Positions 27,153-37,251 of a stretch of 64,000 bases of DNA are shown here, one piece after another; within the stretch, counting starts at the first letter, position 1; each line of letters opens with the position of its first letter. The notes under the pieces were generated by a model. The model was not told where the DNA came from. It searched no databases and was given only the letters and a program-made list of their open reading frames with translations. Position numbers and translations under genes: made by a program. Origin of the DNA: Clavibacter zhangzhiyongii (lineage in GTDB: Bacteria > Actinomycetota > Actinomycetes > Actinomycetales > Microbacteriaceae). The stretch is from NCBI RefSeq assembly GCF_014775655.1, contig NZ_CP061274.1:1984001-2048000 (forward strand), given 5' to 3'.

Positions 27153-28102
27153 CGGCCGTCCGGACGGCGGCCCCCGCCGCCCGGGCCGTCCGCGCCAGGC
27201 GGGTCTCCCCGGAGACCCGCCGTGCCGGCGTCGGCCTGGCCCTCGCCCTCCCGCCGGCGCTGCTGCTCGCCGTGTTCGTCGGGATCCCCGTCGTGCTCGC
27301 GATCGGCTTCAGCCTCGGCCACACGGGCGGGCTCAACAGCACCGTCGCGTCGATCGGCCTCGGCACGCGCACCGCCACGAGCTGGTGGGGCACCTTCGAC
27401 GCCTACGTCGACGTGTTCACCGACCCGCGCTTCGTCCGCGACCTCGGGGTGACGGTGCTCGTGACGGTCGTCTCCACCGCGATCGTCATCGCCCTGTCGC
27501 TCGCGATCGCGCTCAACCTGCGCCTGCGCGGCGGGCGGCTCGCCTCGGTGTTCGCGGGCCTCGCGATCGTGCCGCTGTTCATCCCCGTGGTCATCGCCTC
27601 CTGGGCGATCCTCACGTTCTACTCGGGCGACGGCTTCGTCCGCACGGCGTTCGCGCTCCTCGGACTCGAGGGGCCGACGTGGGGCTACACGACCGTCGCG
27701 GTGGTCATCGGATCGGTCTGGACGAGCCTGCCGTTCGCGACGCTCATGGCGACCTCGGGCGTGCAGGGCATCCCCGACGCCATGATCGAGGCGGCCCGCG
27801 ACGCCGGCGCCTCCACGTGGGCGATCGTCACGCGCGTGCTCGTGCCGCTGGCCGCCATCCCCCTCGTGATCGCGACGACGTTCACGGCCATCGGCGTGCT
27901 CGGCTCGTTCACCGTGCCGTACTTCACCGGCCCGAACGCGCCCAGCATGCTCGGCGTCGACATCTCGAAGTACTTCACGGGCTTCAACCACCCGCAGCAG
28001 TCGATCGTGATGGCGGTCGTCGTCTTCGTGCTCGCCTCCGGGATCGCGTTCCTCTACGTGCGCGCCAACTTCCGTTCGGCGAAGAAGGAGGGCCGGGTCT
28101 GA
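27149..28102 (+). CDS. ABC importer permease 1
   Basis: A 317-residue inner-membrane permease with about six transmembrane segments and the EAA loop MIEAARDAGASTWAIVTRVLVPLAAIP that contacts the ATPase. The N-terminus is basic (RAVRARRVSPETRRAG) before the first helix. It belongs to the MetI/PotB-like permease group used with family 1 binding proteins. It starts at GTG 27149, overlapping the binding-protein TGA (GTGA), and ends in the TGATG overlap with permease 2. Confidence 0.88.
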   Translation: MTAVRTAAPAARAVRARRVSPETRRAGVGLALALPPALLLAVFVGIPVVLAIGFSLGHTGGLNSTVASIGLGTRTATSWWGTFDAYVDVFTDPRFVRDLGVTVLVTVVSTAIVIALSLAIALNLRLRGGRLASVFAGLAIVPLFIPVVIASWAILTFYSGDGFVRTAFALLGLEGPTWGYTTVAVVIGSVWTSLPFATLMATSGVQGIPDAMIEAARDAGASTWAIVTRVLVPLAAIPLVIATTFTAIGVLGSFTVPYFTGPNAPSMLGVDISKYFTGFNHPQQSIVMAVVVFVLASGIAFLYVRANFRSAKKEGRV

Positions 28103-28917
28103 TGCGCGCGCTCCTCTCCGCCCGCGGGTGGATCCAGGCCGCCCTGTTCGCGGTCGTCGCGGTCTTCATCCTCGGCCCGCTCCTCTGGCTCGCGGCGCAC
28201 GCCTTCGCCACGGACTGGGACTACCCGAGCCTCCTGCCCGCCGGCCTCACGCTCCGCTGGTGGTCCGTCGTGTTCGAGGACCCGCAGCTCGCCGCGGCCG
28301 TGCGCAACTCGCTGTACTTCGCGCCCATCACGGTGCTGGTCTCGGCGCTGGTGTGCCTGCCCGCGGCCTACGCCTTCTCGCGGTTCTCGTTCCCCGGGCG
28401 GCGGATCCTCCTCGTGGGCCTGTTCGCCACGAACGCGTTCCCCAAGATGGGGCTCTTCGTGTCGATGGCGTCGCTGTTCTACGGGCTGCACCTCATGAAC
28501 ACCGTCGCGGGCATCGTCATCGTGCAGCTGATCGGCACGGTCGTGTTCATGACCTGGATCCCGGCCGCCGCGTTCAGCGCCGTGCCGCGCTCCCTCGAGG
28601 AGGCCGCGCGCGACGCGGGCGCGGGCCGCGTGCGCACGTTCCTGCACGTGACCCTGCCGCTCGCGCTGCCCGGGATCCTCGTGGCGGTCCTCATGTCGTT
28701 CCTCGCCGCCTTCGACGAGGCGCAGGGCACGTACCTCGTCGGCGCTCCCGTCTACATGACCATGCCGACCGAGATGTACTCGCTCGTCCTCAACCACCCG
28801 AAGCAGGTCGCCGCCGTGTTCGCGATCCTCCTCTCCGTCCCCTCCGTCGCCCTCCTCCTGCTCGCCCGCCGCCACATCATGGGCGGGCGTCTGGCCGAGG
28901 GCTTCCAGATCCGTTAG
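28102..28917 (+). CDS. ABC importer permease 2
   Basis: A 271-residue permease with six predicted helices and the EAA motif SLEEAARDAGAGRVRTFLHVTLPLALPG. It is PotC/UgpE-like in layout: N-terminal helix, a periplasmic loop with WDYPSLLPAGLTLRWW, then the core. It pairs with permease 1, and the one-base TGATG overlap argues for equimolar synthesis. Seven bases separate it from the ATPase gene. Confidence 0.88.
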   Translation: MRALLSARGWIQAALFAVVAVFILGPLLWLAAHAFATDWDYPSLLPAGLTLRWWSVVFEDPQLAAAVRNSLYFAPITVLVSALVCLPAAYAFSRFSFPGRRILLVGLFATNAFPKMGLFVSMASLFYGLHLMNTVAGIVIVQLIGTVVFMTWIPAAAFSAVPRSLEEAARDAGAGRVRTFLHVTLPLALPGILVAVLMSFLAAFDEAQGTYLVGAPVYMTMPTEMYSLVLNHPKQVAAVFAILLSVPSVALLLLARRHIMGGRLAEGFQIR

Positions 28918-28924
28918 GCCGGCC

Positions 28925-30124
28925 ATGACCGCATCCGCACTCCCCTCCACCGCATCCGCCCCCGCGCGCGGGCACGACGACGCCACCGCGATCGCCCCGG
29001 CGTCCGGGCTCCTCGTCGCCGGGCTCTCCAAGGACCTCGGCGGGCGCACGATCGTCGACGACCTCCACCTCGACGTCGCGCGCGGCGAGCTCGTCGCGCT
29101 GCTCGGCCCCAGCGGCTGCGGCAAGACGACGACGCTGCGCATGATCGCGGGCTTCCTCGAGCCCGACCGCGGATCCGTCCACGTGGGCGGCCGCGACGTC
29201 ACCGCCGCGGGCCCCGACCGTCGGCCGAGCGCGATGGTGTTCCAGAACTACGCGCTCTGGCCGCACCTCACGGTCTTCAAGAACGTCGCGTTCCCGCTCA
29301 CGCTGCGGAAGCTGCCCAAGGACGAGGTCGGCCGGCGCGTGATGGCGGCCCTCGAGACCGTGAACCTCGCCCACCACGCGCACTCGCGTCCCGCTCACAT
29401 CTCGGGCGGCGAGCAGCAGCGCGCCGCCCTCGCCCGCGCCATCGTGCAGGAGCCCGACCTGCTGCTCCTCGACGAGCCGCTGTCGAACCTCGACGCGAAG
29501 CTGCGGGTGAAGGTGCGCGAGGAGATCCGCGACATCCAGCAGCGGCTCGGGATCACGACCCTCATGGTCACGCACGACCAGGACGAGGCGCTCGCCATCT
29601 CCGACCGCGTGGCCGTGATGCACGAGGGCCGGATCGAGCAGGTGTCCGCGCCCACGGAGCTGTACGCGAGGCCCCGGACGCTCGTGGTCGCGTCGTTCAT
29701 CGGCAGCATGAACCTGCTGCCGGCGCCGCGCCTGCAGGGGACGACGCCGGAGACGCTCGTCCCGGGGGCGCCCACGGCGTTCGCGCCGACGTCCGCCGAC
29801 CGGGACGTCTGGGCGGTGCGGCCCGAGGACGTGTCCTTCGCGCCGCGGGGCCCGCAGCCCGAGGCCGAGGCGACCTCGGTCGTCGTCCGCCGCGTGCTGC
29901 CGCACGGCCACTTCCAGGAGCTCGTGCTCGACGCGGGCGGCGTGGAGGTGCGCGCGCTCGTCACCGGATCCGCGCCCGCGGTCGGCGCCGGCGGCACCGT
30001 CGTGCTGCGCGACGTGCGGCACTACCGCGACGGGGCGCTCGTGGACGACGGGCCCCGGTCCTCCGCCGCCGCCTCCGCCTCTCCGGCCTCCGAGCGCGCC
30101 GCGAGCGCGGGCGCGGTCCGATGA
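28925..30124 (+). CDS. ABC importer ATPase
   Basis: A 399-residue ATPase of the PotA/MalK/UgpC type. It shows Walker A GPSGCGKTT, Q-loop VFQNYALWPH, signature ISGGEQQR (a variant of LSGGQ), Walker B LLLLDEPLSNLD, and the H-loop TLMVTHDQDEA. A C-terminal OB-like regulatory (TOBE) domain occupies about 255-370, followed by a low-complexity Ala/Ser tail. The extra N-terminal 28 residues are Ala/Ser-rich and unusual. It overlaps the downstream bifunctional enzyme by ATGA. Confidence 0.9.
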   Translation: MTASALPSTASAPARGHDDATAIAPASGLLVAGLSKDLGGRTIVDDLHLDVARGELVALLGPSGCGKTTTLRMIAGFLEPDRGSVHVGGRDVTAAGPDRRPSAMVFQNYALWPHLTVFKNVAFPLTLRKLPKDEVGRRVMAALETVNLAHHAHSRPAHISGGEQQRAALARAIVQEPDLLLLDEPLSNLDAKLRVKVREEIRDIQQRLGITTLMVTHDQDEALAISDRVAVMHEGRIEQVSAPTELYARPRTLVVASFIGSMNLLPAPRLQGTTPETLVPGAPTAFAPTSADRDVWAVRPEDVSFAPRGPQPEAEATSVVVRRVLPHGHFQELVLDAGGVEVRALVTGSAPAVGAGGTVVLRDVRHYRDGALVDDGPRSSAAASASPASERAASAGAVR

Positions 30125-31734
30125 CCGCCGCGACCGCCCACCGCGGCGACTCCTCCCGGCACCGCGAGAACACGCTGGCCGCCCTCCGCTCGGCGGCCGA
30201 GGCCGGCGCGGCGGTCGTCGAGGTCGACGTGCGGATCACGCGCGACGGCGAGGCGGTGCTGCTGCACGACGCGACGCTCGAGCGCCTCTGGGGCGCCGAC
30301 GCGCGCGTCGCCGACCTCGACCTCGCGGAGGTGCGCGGCCTCGGCGGCGGCGCGACGCGGATCCCGCTGCTCGCCGAGGCGCTGGAGCTGCTGGCCGGCA
30401 CCGACGCGGAGCTCGTGATCGACATGGCCTCGGGCGATCCCGCGGCCGCCGCCCACGCGGTCGTCGCGGCCGCCCCGCGTGCGCCGCGCGTCGCGTGGTG
30501 CGGCCACGTCGACGGCATGCGGACGATCCGCGCGCTCGACCCCCACGCCGTGATCTGGCTGCCCTGGGCGGACGCCGTGCCGCCGACCGCCGCCGACCTC
30601 GCGGAGCTCCGCCCCGCCGTGGTCAACCTGCCGCACCTCCTCGTGGGACCCGCGCTCGTCGCGGCCGTGCACGCGCTGGGCGCCCGCGTCGCCGCGTGGA
30701 CCGTCGACGAGCCCGCGCAGATGGCGTGGCTCGCCGCGATCGGCGTGGACGCGATCACGACGAACGAGCTGCCGCTCGTCCTCGACGTGCTCGCGCGCCG
30801 GGCCGCGGACGCCTCCGCGGCCGACGCGGCGGCCGTGGACCCCGCCGCGGAGCGCCTCCGCGCGCGGTCCGTGGCCCGTGACCTCGCCGGCTGGGCCGTG
30901 CACCGCGTCCGTTCGCACGCGGTGGGCGACGTGGCGACGAAGGCGAACCCGGCCGACCACGTGACCGAGATCGACCGCGCCGTCGAGCGCGACGTGCGCG
31001 CCGTGATCGGCGCCCAGTTCCCGCACCACGTGCTGGTCGGCGAGGAGTACGGCGGCGAGGCCGTGCCGGGCCGGCCGTGCTGGTACCTCGACCCGGTCGA
31101 CGGCACCGCGAACCTCGCGAACGGCGTGCCGTGGACGAGCTTCTCGCTCGCGCTCGTGGTCGACGGCGCGCCCGTGGTGGGCGTCGTCGCGGATCCGTGG
31201 CGCGGCACGCTCGTCGAGGCGGCCCACGGCGAGGGCGCCTGGTCGGACGGGCGCCGGCTCGACCTGGCGGCTACCCCGCACGGCGTCGTCGCGCCCGCGG
31301 CCGATCCCCTGCGCGGCCGGATGGTGAGCACCGAGCTCGCGGGCCACGCGCCTTGGCCGGGGATGCTGCCGCTGCTGGGCGCGCTCGCGGAGCGCTACTG
31401 CACGCTGCGGATCATGGGATCCGGCACCCTGACGGTCGCCGGCATCGCGCTCGGGCACGGCGCGGGCGCGGTCATCGGGCAGTTCGGTCCCGTCGACCAC
31501 CTCGCGGCGACGCTCATCGTGCGCGAGGCGGGCGGCGTGGTCCTCGACGCCGACGGGGACGACGCGCTCTTCCCGGCGTCCGGCGGCGTGCTCGCCGCGC
31601 GGGACCGGCGGACGGCCGAGGCGCTGCACGCGCTGTGGCGCGACGCGATCGTCGCCGAGCTCGCGGCTGCGGTGCCGGCGGATACCGTGGCCGGCCTGGA
31701 GGCTCCGGCGCTCCCCGCGGCTCCCGCGGCCTAG
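30121..31734 (+). CDS. fusion of glycerophosphodiester phosphodiesterase and inositol-monophosphatase-type domain
   Basis: A 537-residue two-domain cytosolic enzyme. Domain 1 (about 1-230) is a GDPD: H7-R8 with ENT, E34/D36 in VEVDVRITRDG and H49 in LLHD are the expected catalytic and metal residues. Domain 2 (about 245-515) is an IMPase/HisN-like phosphatase: metal ligands E308-E309 in GEEYGG, D324-P-V-D327-G-T, and D459 in VDHLAAT replacing the usual WDxAA. No signal peptide is visible. As the last gene of a coupled importer operon it should process the imported compound. A glycerophosphodiester such as glycerophosphoinositol would use both activities in turn (inference). Confidence 0.88.
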   Translation: MTAATAHRGDSSRHRENTLAALRSAAEAGAAVVEVDVRITRDGEAVLLHDATLERLWGADARVADLDLAEVRGLGGGATRIPLLAEALELLAGTDAELVIDMASGDPAAAAHAVVAAAPRAPRVAWCGHVDGMRTIRALDPHAVIWLPWADAVPPTAADLAELRPAVVNLPHLLVGPALVAAVHALGARVAAWTVDEPAQMAWLAAIGVDAITTNELPLVLDVLARRAADASAADAAAVDPAAERLRARSVARDLAGWAVHRVRSHAVGDVATKANPADHVTEIDRAVERDVRAVIGAQFPHHVLVGEEYGGEAVPGRPCWYLDPVDGTANLANGVPWTSFSLALVVDGAPVVGVVADPWRGTLVEAAHGEGAWSDGRRLDLAATPHGVVAPAADPLRGRMVSTELAGHAPWPGMLPLLGALAERYCTLRIMGSGTLTVAGIALGHGAGAVIGQFGPVDHLAATLIVREAGGVVLDADGDDALFPASGGVLAARDRRTAEALHALWRDAIVAELAAAVPADTVAGLEAPALPAAPAA

Positions 31735-32687
31735 CCCGCGGCGCGGTCCGCGCGCGCGTCGAGCAGCGCGCGGATCCGCCCGGGTCCGAGCACGCGCGCG
31801 CCGAGCGCCTCGACGCGCGCCTGGAGCCCGCGGTCGGCGGTGACCACGACGACCTCGCGGCCCGCTCCCCGCGCGCCGCCCACGACGCGCACGATCTCGC
31901 CGTCGCCGTCCGCGGAGGCGGCGACCACGGCCACGCCGGGAGCCCGCAGGGTGGGCTCCGCGGGATCCGGCACGGGCGAGGAGGGGAGCGCCGCGTCGCG
32001 CGCGTGCCCCTCCACGACCGCCACCACGTCGGGCCAGCGCACGTCGCCCGGCAGCCCGAGGTCGGCGGCGGGGAGGCCGTCGCGCGCGAGGCCGTCGAGC
32101 TCCGCGAGGAGGCGGGACGTGGATCCGGCCCGGTCGCGCCACCAGCCGTCGGGCCGGGAGCCGAGCAGGTTCGCGGTGTCGACCACGAGCGCGACCTCGC
32201 GGTCGAGCTCCCGCCGCAGCATGTCCCAGGAGCGGCCGAAGCCCGGGTGCAGCGGCAGCGCGGACACCTCGTCCACGGGCACCCAGCGCAGCTCGATGCT
32301 CTCCGCGTCGGCCACGCGCGGCGCGAACGGGCGGAGGACCCGCGCGGTGACGGTCGTGTAGCTCCAGAACCCGAGGTCGAGCACGGTGGCGAGCACGGGC
32401 CGGATCCCCGCGGGCGGCACCCCCGCCTCCTCCGCCGACTCGCGCGCGGCGCCGTCGACCGCCGACTCGCCCGCGTGCCGCGCCCCGCCCGGCAGGCCCC
32501 ACGTGCCGCCGTGGTGGCTCCACGCGACGCGGTGCTGCAGCAGCACGCCGCGGGCCGGATCGTGCACGAGGAGGCCGGCGGCGCCGTAGGCGCCCCAGAA
32601 GCGCTGGCCGTCGGGACCCTCGACCCACGCGTCACCGCTGTCGCGATGCGCTCCGCGCGCGGGCTCGGGCGGGAGGTCGACGGTCAT
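31731..32687 (-). CDS. Nudix hydrolase with C-terminal NYN/PIN-like domain
   Basis: A 318-residue protein. The N-terminal half (about 30-150) holds a perfect Nudix box, from G68 through E74, R82-E83, E86-E87 and G89, within PGGARHAGESAVDGAARES. The C-terminal half (about 163-318) resembles a NYN/PIN-fold: a strand with acidic end VALVVDTANLLGS (D170, N173) and a late strand VVVVTADRGLQARVEALGA with a second Asp. Nudix enzymes cleave nucleoside diphosphate derivatives and NYN proteins are often RNases, so a nucleotide or RNA quality role is possible. Its stop shares the palindromic CTAG with the converging importer operon. ATG 32687 is favoured; 32699 is possible. Confidence 0.8.
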   Translation of the reverse strand: MTVDLPPEPARGAHRDSGDAWVEGPDGQRFWGAYGAAGLLVHDPARGVLLQHRVAWSHHGGTWGLPGGARHAGESAVDGAARESAEEAGVPPAGIRPVLATVLDLGFWSYTTVTARVLRPFAPRVADAESIELRWVPVDEVSALPLHPGFGRSWDMLRRELDREVALVVDTANLLGSRPDGWWRDRAGSTSRLLAELDGLARDGLPAADLGLPGDVRWPDVVAVVEGHARDAALPSSPVPDPAEPTLRAPGVAVVAASADGDGEIVRVVGGARGAGREVVVVTADRGLQARVEALGARVLGPGRIRALLDARADRAAG

Positions 32688-32716
32688 GCGATCCACCATC
32701 TCACGGGCGCCCCCGG

Positions 32717-32722
32717 TAGCGT
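32717..32722 (+). promoter_or_regulatory. -10 hexamer TAGCGT for the leaderless LRV-repeat gene
   Basis: TAGCGT, six bases and ATG. The same geometry occurs upstream of several other genes in this window. Confidence 0.5.
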
Positions 32723-32728
32723 CGGGGC

Positions 32729-33208
32729 ATGTCGTGCATCAGGTTCACCACCGCCGCGCAGCTCGAGGCCCTGCACCGGACCGCGCCCGCCGTCCTCACC
32801 GCGGAGCAGGCCGCGGCGCTGCATCCCGCGCCCGAGGTGACGCCCAGCAAGATCCGCCGCCTGCGCCTGCTCTCCGAGCACCGCGACCCCAAGGTGCGCG
32901 AGAGCGTGGCCAGCAGCCGGCACGCGCCGCTCGACGTGCAGCAGGCCCTCGCCCGCGACGCCGACGAGGGCGTGCGCGCGTGCCTGGCCCGCAATCCCGC
33001 AGCCCCCGCGTCCGTGCTGACGATGCTCGTGGGCGACACCTCGGAGCGCGTGCGCTCCTGGCTCGCCGTCAACGACGCGACGCCGCACGCGGCCGTCGTC
33101 ATGCTGGAGTGCGACGAGTCGCCCGCCGTGCGCGACCTGCTCCGCTGGCGCGAGGCGCACATCGAGACGCCGGCCGAGCCGGAGCCCGCCGAGGTCCTCC
33201 GAGCCTGA
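32729..33208 (+). CDS. leucine-rich-variant (LRV) repeat protein
   Basis: A 159-residue soluble protein. After an N-terminal helix (EALHRTAPAVLTAEQAAAL), residues about 40-140 contain four repeats of roughly 24 residues of the form D-x-VR-x-x-LA-x-NP-x-x-P-x-x-VL-x-x-L (for example DEGVRACLARNPAAPASVLT and SERVRSWLAVNDATP). This is the LRV/HEAT-like alpha solenoid pattern, usually a protein-protein interaction scaffold. No catalytic motif or membrane segment is present. The target is unknown. Confidence 0.7.
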   Translation: MSCIRFTTAAQLEALHRTAPAVLTAEQAAALHPAPEVTPSKIRRLRLLSEHRDPKVRESVASSRHAPLDVQQALARDADEGVRACLARNPAAPASVLTMLVGDTSERVRSWLAVNDATPHAAVVMLECDESPAVRDLLRWREAHIETPAEPEPAEVLRA

Positions 33209-33261
33209 GCCCGCCGGACCCACGGCCGCCGGACCCGCGGCCGACGCGGACCGCCGCGGGA

Positions 33262-34269
33262 TCAGGCCCGCCCCTCCGCCACGTCGCGCGCCTTCGCCGT
33301 GCTGCGCCGGTCGCCCGGGTAGTGCACGGGCCGCATGCCGAGCACGATCTTGCCGCGCGCGTGCCGGCGCTCCAGATCGTCGAACGCCTCCTGCACCTCC
33401 GCGAGCGGGTAGAACCCGGAGACCAGGACGTCGACCTCGCGCTTGGCCGCGAGCTCCGCGACGGTCGCCAGCGTGCGCGAGCGGTGCACGTCGTCCTCCT
33501 CCACGGGAGGCAGCACGGCCTCGAGCTCGAGGTCGCGCCGGTCGTCGCTCGAGCTGAAGCGCTTGCCGGCCACGCCCAGCTCCTCCGCCACGGCCTCACC
33601 GCCGCCGAAGTTGTCGATGAAGCCCTGCACGCCGTTCGGCGCCGCCTTCCGGATGCGGTCGACGAGTCCGTCGCCGTAGACCACGGGCGTCACGCCGATC
33701 TGGCGCAGGTAGTCGAAGTTCCGCTCGCCGCAGGTGCCGATGACCCGGGCGCCGCGCCGCATCGCGAGCTGCGCCTGGATGCTGCCCACACCGCCGGCCG
33801 CCGCAGTGACGACGACCGTGTCGCCCTCGCCGACGGTGACCGCGTGCAGCACGTCGTGCGCGACGAGGCCCGCGAGGAAGAGCCCGCCGGCGACCTCCCA
33901 CGGCAGCTGCGCGGGCTTCAGGACGACGTTGCCCGCGGGCACGACCACGTGCGTCGCGTGCGCGGCCATGACCGTGTGGCCGAGGACGTCCTGGCCCTTC
34001 CGGAACCGGGTGACGCCCTCGCCGACGGCGGCGATGCAGCCGGCGAAGTCGCTGCCCTGCCCGTTCGGGAAGGAGTGCGGCACCTCCTCGGGGAACCGGC
34101 CCTGGCGGATGTACGCCTCGATGTGGTTGATGCCCGCGGCGAAGACCTCGACGAGGACCTCCCCGGGCCCGGGCGACGGGCGCGGCACGTCGACGACCTG
34201 GAGGACGTCGACGCCGCCGAAGGATCCGAACTGCACCTGCTGGCTGGTGGATCGCGATAGAGGGCTCAT
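33262..34269 (-). CDS. MDR-family NADPH:quinone/zinc-type oxidoreductase
   Basis: A 335-residue medium-chain dehydrogenase. The N-terminal GroES-like domain has GINHIEAYIRQGRFPEEVP, and the Rossmann motif is TAAAGGVGSIQAQLAMRRGA. Catalytic zinc ligands are not evident, which points to the quinone-oxidoreductase branch that acts on alkenals or quinones with NADPH. The C-terminal tail (HYPGDRRSTAKARDVAEGRA) extends beyond the usual family end. ATG 34269 gives MSPLSRSTSQQVQFGSFGG; ATG 34278 is an alternative. It stands alone, convergent with the LRV gene. Confidence 0.85.
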   Translation of the reverse strand: MSPLSRSTSQQVQFGSFGGVDVLQVVDVPRPSPGPGEVLVEVFAAGINHIEAYIRQGRFPEEVPHSFPNGQGSDFAGCIAAVGEGVTRFRKGQDVLGHTVMAAHATHVVVPAGNVVLKPAQLPWEVAGGLFLAGLVAHDVLHAVTVGEGDTVVVTAAAGGVGSIQAQLAMRRGARVIGTCGERNFDYLRQIGVTPVVYGDGLVDRIRKAAPNGVQGFIDNFGGGEAVAEELGVAGKRFSSSDDRRDLELEAVLPPVEEDDVHRSRTLATVAELAAKREVDVLVSGFYPLAEVQEAFDDLERRHARGKIVLGMRPVHYPGDRRSTAKARDVAEGRA

Positions 34270-34385
34270 GCGCGTCATCCTCCCGCTCCCGCCCACGGCG
34301 CGCGAGGGCACGGAGGGGATCGTGAGACTCGCGTTCGTACACTGGACCGGGCGGGGCGCCGGGAGTCGTCCGCGGACGGAGTGCT

Positions 34386-35186
34386 GTGCAGAGGATCCTC
34401 GGTGGCGCGCGCCTGGTCGCCGCCCTCGTCGCGGCCCTCGCCCTCGTCGCCGACTTCGACTACGTGCAGGGCTTCACGACCTTCGCCGCCGAGAACTGGT
34501 TCAGCTACTTCACGACGCAGAGCGCCATGGCCGCGGTGGTCGTGCTCACCGCGTCGGGGGCGCACGCGCTCCGCGGGGGCGTCGAGCCGCGGCTCATGGC
34601 GGCCGTGCGGGCCGTCGTCCTCAGCTACGTCGTGGTCTCCGGCGTCGTCTTCGGCCTCATCGTGCTGGAGTCGAGCTCGCAGGCCTACTACGTCGAGGTG
34701 CCGTGGTCGAGCCGGCTGCTGCACTTCGTGATCCCCGCGTACGCGCTGCTCGACTGGACCCTCGCGCCCGGCCGCCCCCGCGTGACCTGGAAGGCGGTCG
34801 GCTGGGCGATGCTGTTCCCCGTCCTGTGGTGCGCCTTCACGGAGGTGCGCGGGCCGCGCGTCGGCTGGTACCCGTACTTCTTCATGGATCCCGCGCAGGT
34901 CGGCGTGCCGTTCGAGATCGCCGCGTGGCTGGCGCTCGTGGCCGGCGTCCTGGCGGGCGTCGCCGCGCTCGTCGTCGCGCTCAGCCGCGTCCGGCCCGCG
35001 GACGCCGCACCGCGCGAGCGCGTGCGCCGGGGCGGCCGGGCGGCGGACGAGGCGGTCGTCGACGACGGGATCCGCCCCGTCGTGCCGCAGCCGTCCCCGT
35101 CGACGCCGCGCGGGACGACCGCCGCCCGGCGCCGGGATCCCGCGCCCGTGCCGGGCGGACGCGGGAGCGCGAGGCCGGGCGGATGA
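34386..35186 (+). CDS. Pr6Pr-family integral membrane protein
   Basis: A 266-residue membrane protein with about six or seven hydrophobic helices in residues 1-205. It includes the family-like NWFSYFTTQSAMAAV and the FTEVRGPRVGWYPYFFMDP segment that marks Pr6Pr (FAR-17a/AIG1-related) proteins. The C-terminal 60 residues are Arg/Pro-rich and probably cytoplasmic. The biochemical function is not established. A TACACT hexamer at 34338-34343 may be its -10. The start codon is GTG 34386. Confidence 0.75.
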   Translation: MQRILGGARLVAALVAALALVADFDYVQGFTTFAAENWFSYFTTQSAMAAVVVLTASGAHALRGGVEPRLMAAVRAVVLSYVVVSGVVFGLIVLESSSQAYYVEVPWSSRLLHFVIPAYALLDWTLAPGRPRVTWKAVGWAMLFPVLWCAFTEVRGPRVGWYPYFFMDPAQVGVPFEIAAWLALVAGVLAGVAALVVALSRVRPADAAPRERVRRGGRAADEAVVDDGIRPVVPQPSPSTPRGTTAARRRDPAPVPGGRGSARPGG

Positions 35187-35226
35187 CCGCCCGTGCGTCC
35201 TCGCCGGGCTCGAGCCCGGATCCGGC

Positions 35227-36756
<1,530 letters not shown>

Positions 36757-36765
36757 GCTCGGGCC

Positions 36766-36771
36766 AGCGTA
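36766..36771 (-). promoter_or_regulatory. -10 hexamer TACGCT for the amine-oxidase-like gene
   Basis: TACGCT on the minus strand is nine bases before the ATG at 36756. It lies only 17 bases from the oppositely oriented -10 of the S4-domain gene, so the divergent promoters are back to back within a 43-base gap. Confidence 0.4.
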
Positions 36772-36787
36772 CCGGGGAGCCGTCGCC

Positions 36788-36793
36788 TAGGGT
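36788..36793 (+). promoter_or_regulatory. -10 hexamer TAGGGT for the leaderless S4-domain gene
   Basis: TAGGGT, six bases (CGGAGC) and ATG at 36800. Leaderless geometry; the CGGAG in the gap is too close to act as a normal ribosome site. Confidence 0.5.
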
Positions 36794-36799
36794 CGGAGC

Positions 36800-37219
36800 A
36801 TGCCCTCCGACGACGCCTCGCCCGCGGCCGCGGGCGCGCAGGCGGCCGTCCGCGTCGACAGCTGGCTCTGGGCGGTGCGCGTCTACAAGACCCGGTCGCA
36901 GGCGACGGCCGCGTGCCGGGCCGGGCACGTCCGGGTCGGCGACGAGCGCGTGAAGGCGTCGCAGTCGGTGCGGCCGGGCGACGAGGTGCGGGTGCGGATC
37001 GCGGGCGCCGACCGGATCCTCGTGGTGCGCCGCACGCTCGTGAAGCGCGTCGGTCCCGCGGTCGCCGCGGAGGCGCTGACCGACCTCACTCCCCCGCCGC
37101 CGGCGCGCGACGCGACGCCCGCGACGGTCGTCCGGGATCGCGGCGCGGGCCGTCCCACGAAGCGCGACCGGCGCGACATCGAGCGGCTGCGCGACCCCGA
37201 GGGGATCCGCGGGCGCTGA
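36800..37219 (+). CDS. S4-domain RNA-binding protein (Hsp15/RqcP-like)
   Basis: A 139-residue protein whose core (about 16-80) is an S4 fold: VDSWLWAVRVYKTRSQATAACRAGHVRVGD followed by VKASQSVRPGDEVRVRIAG. The tail is basic and rich in Arg/Pro, ending RPTKRDRRDIERLRDP, as in small ribosome-associated S4 proteins such as Hsp15, which bind stalled 50S subunits carrying nascent chains. It lacks a pseudouridine synthase domain. A role in ribosome rescue is inferred from the family. Confidence 0.85.
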   Translation: MPSDDASPAAAGAQAAVRVDSWLWAVRVYKTRSQATAACRAGHVRVGDERVKASQSVRPGDEVRVRIAGADRILVVRRTLVKRVGPAVAAEALTDLTPPPPARDATPATVVRDRGAGRPTKRDRRDIERLRDPEGIRGR

Positions 37220-37251
37220 CGCGGCGCCTGCCGCGCACGTCCGCGCGGAGG

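Noticed and set aside
25986-28917. Reading the importer as a UgpBAEC glycerol-3-phosphate system because of the linked GDPD
   Set aside because: The binding protein resembles the iron/AEP/thiamine group, not the UgpB group. Only the enzyme, not the transporter sequence, suggests a phosphodiester substrate.
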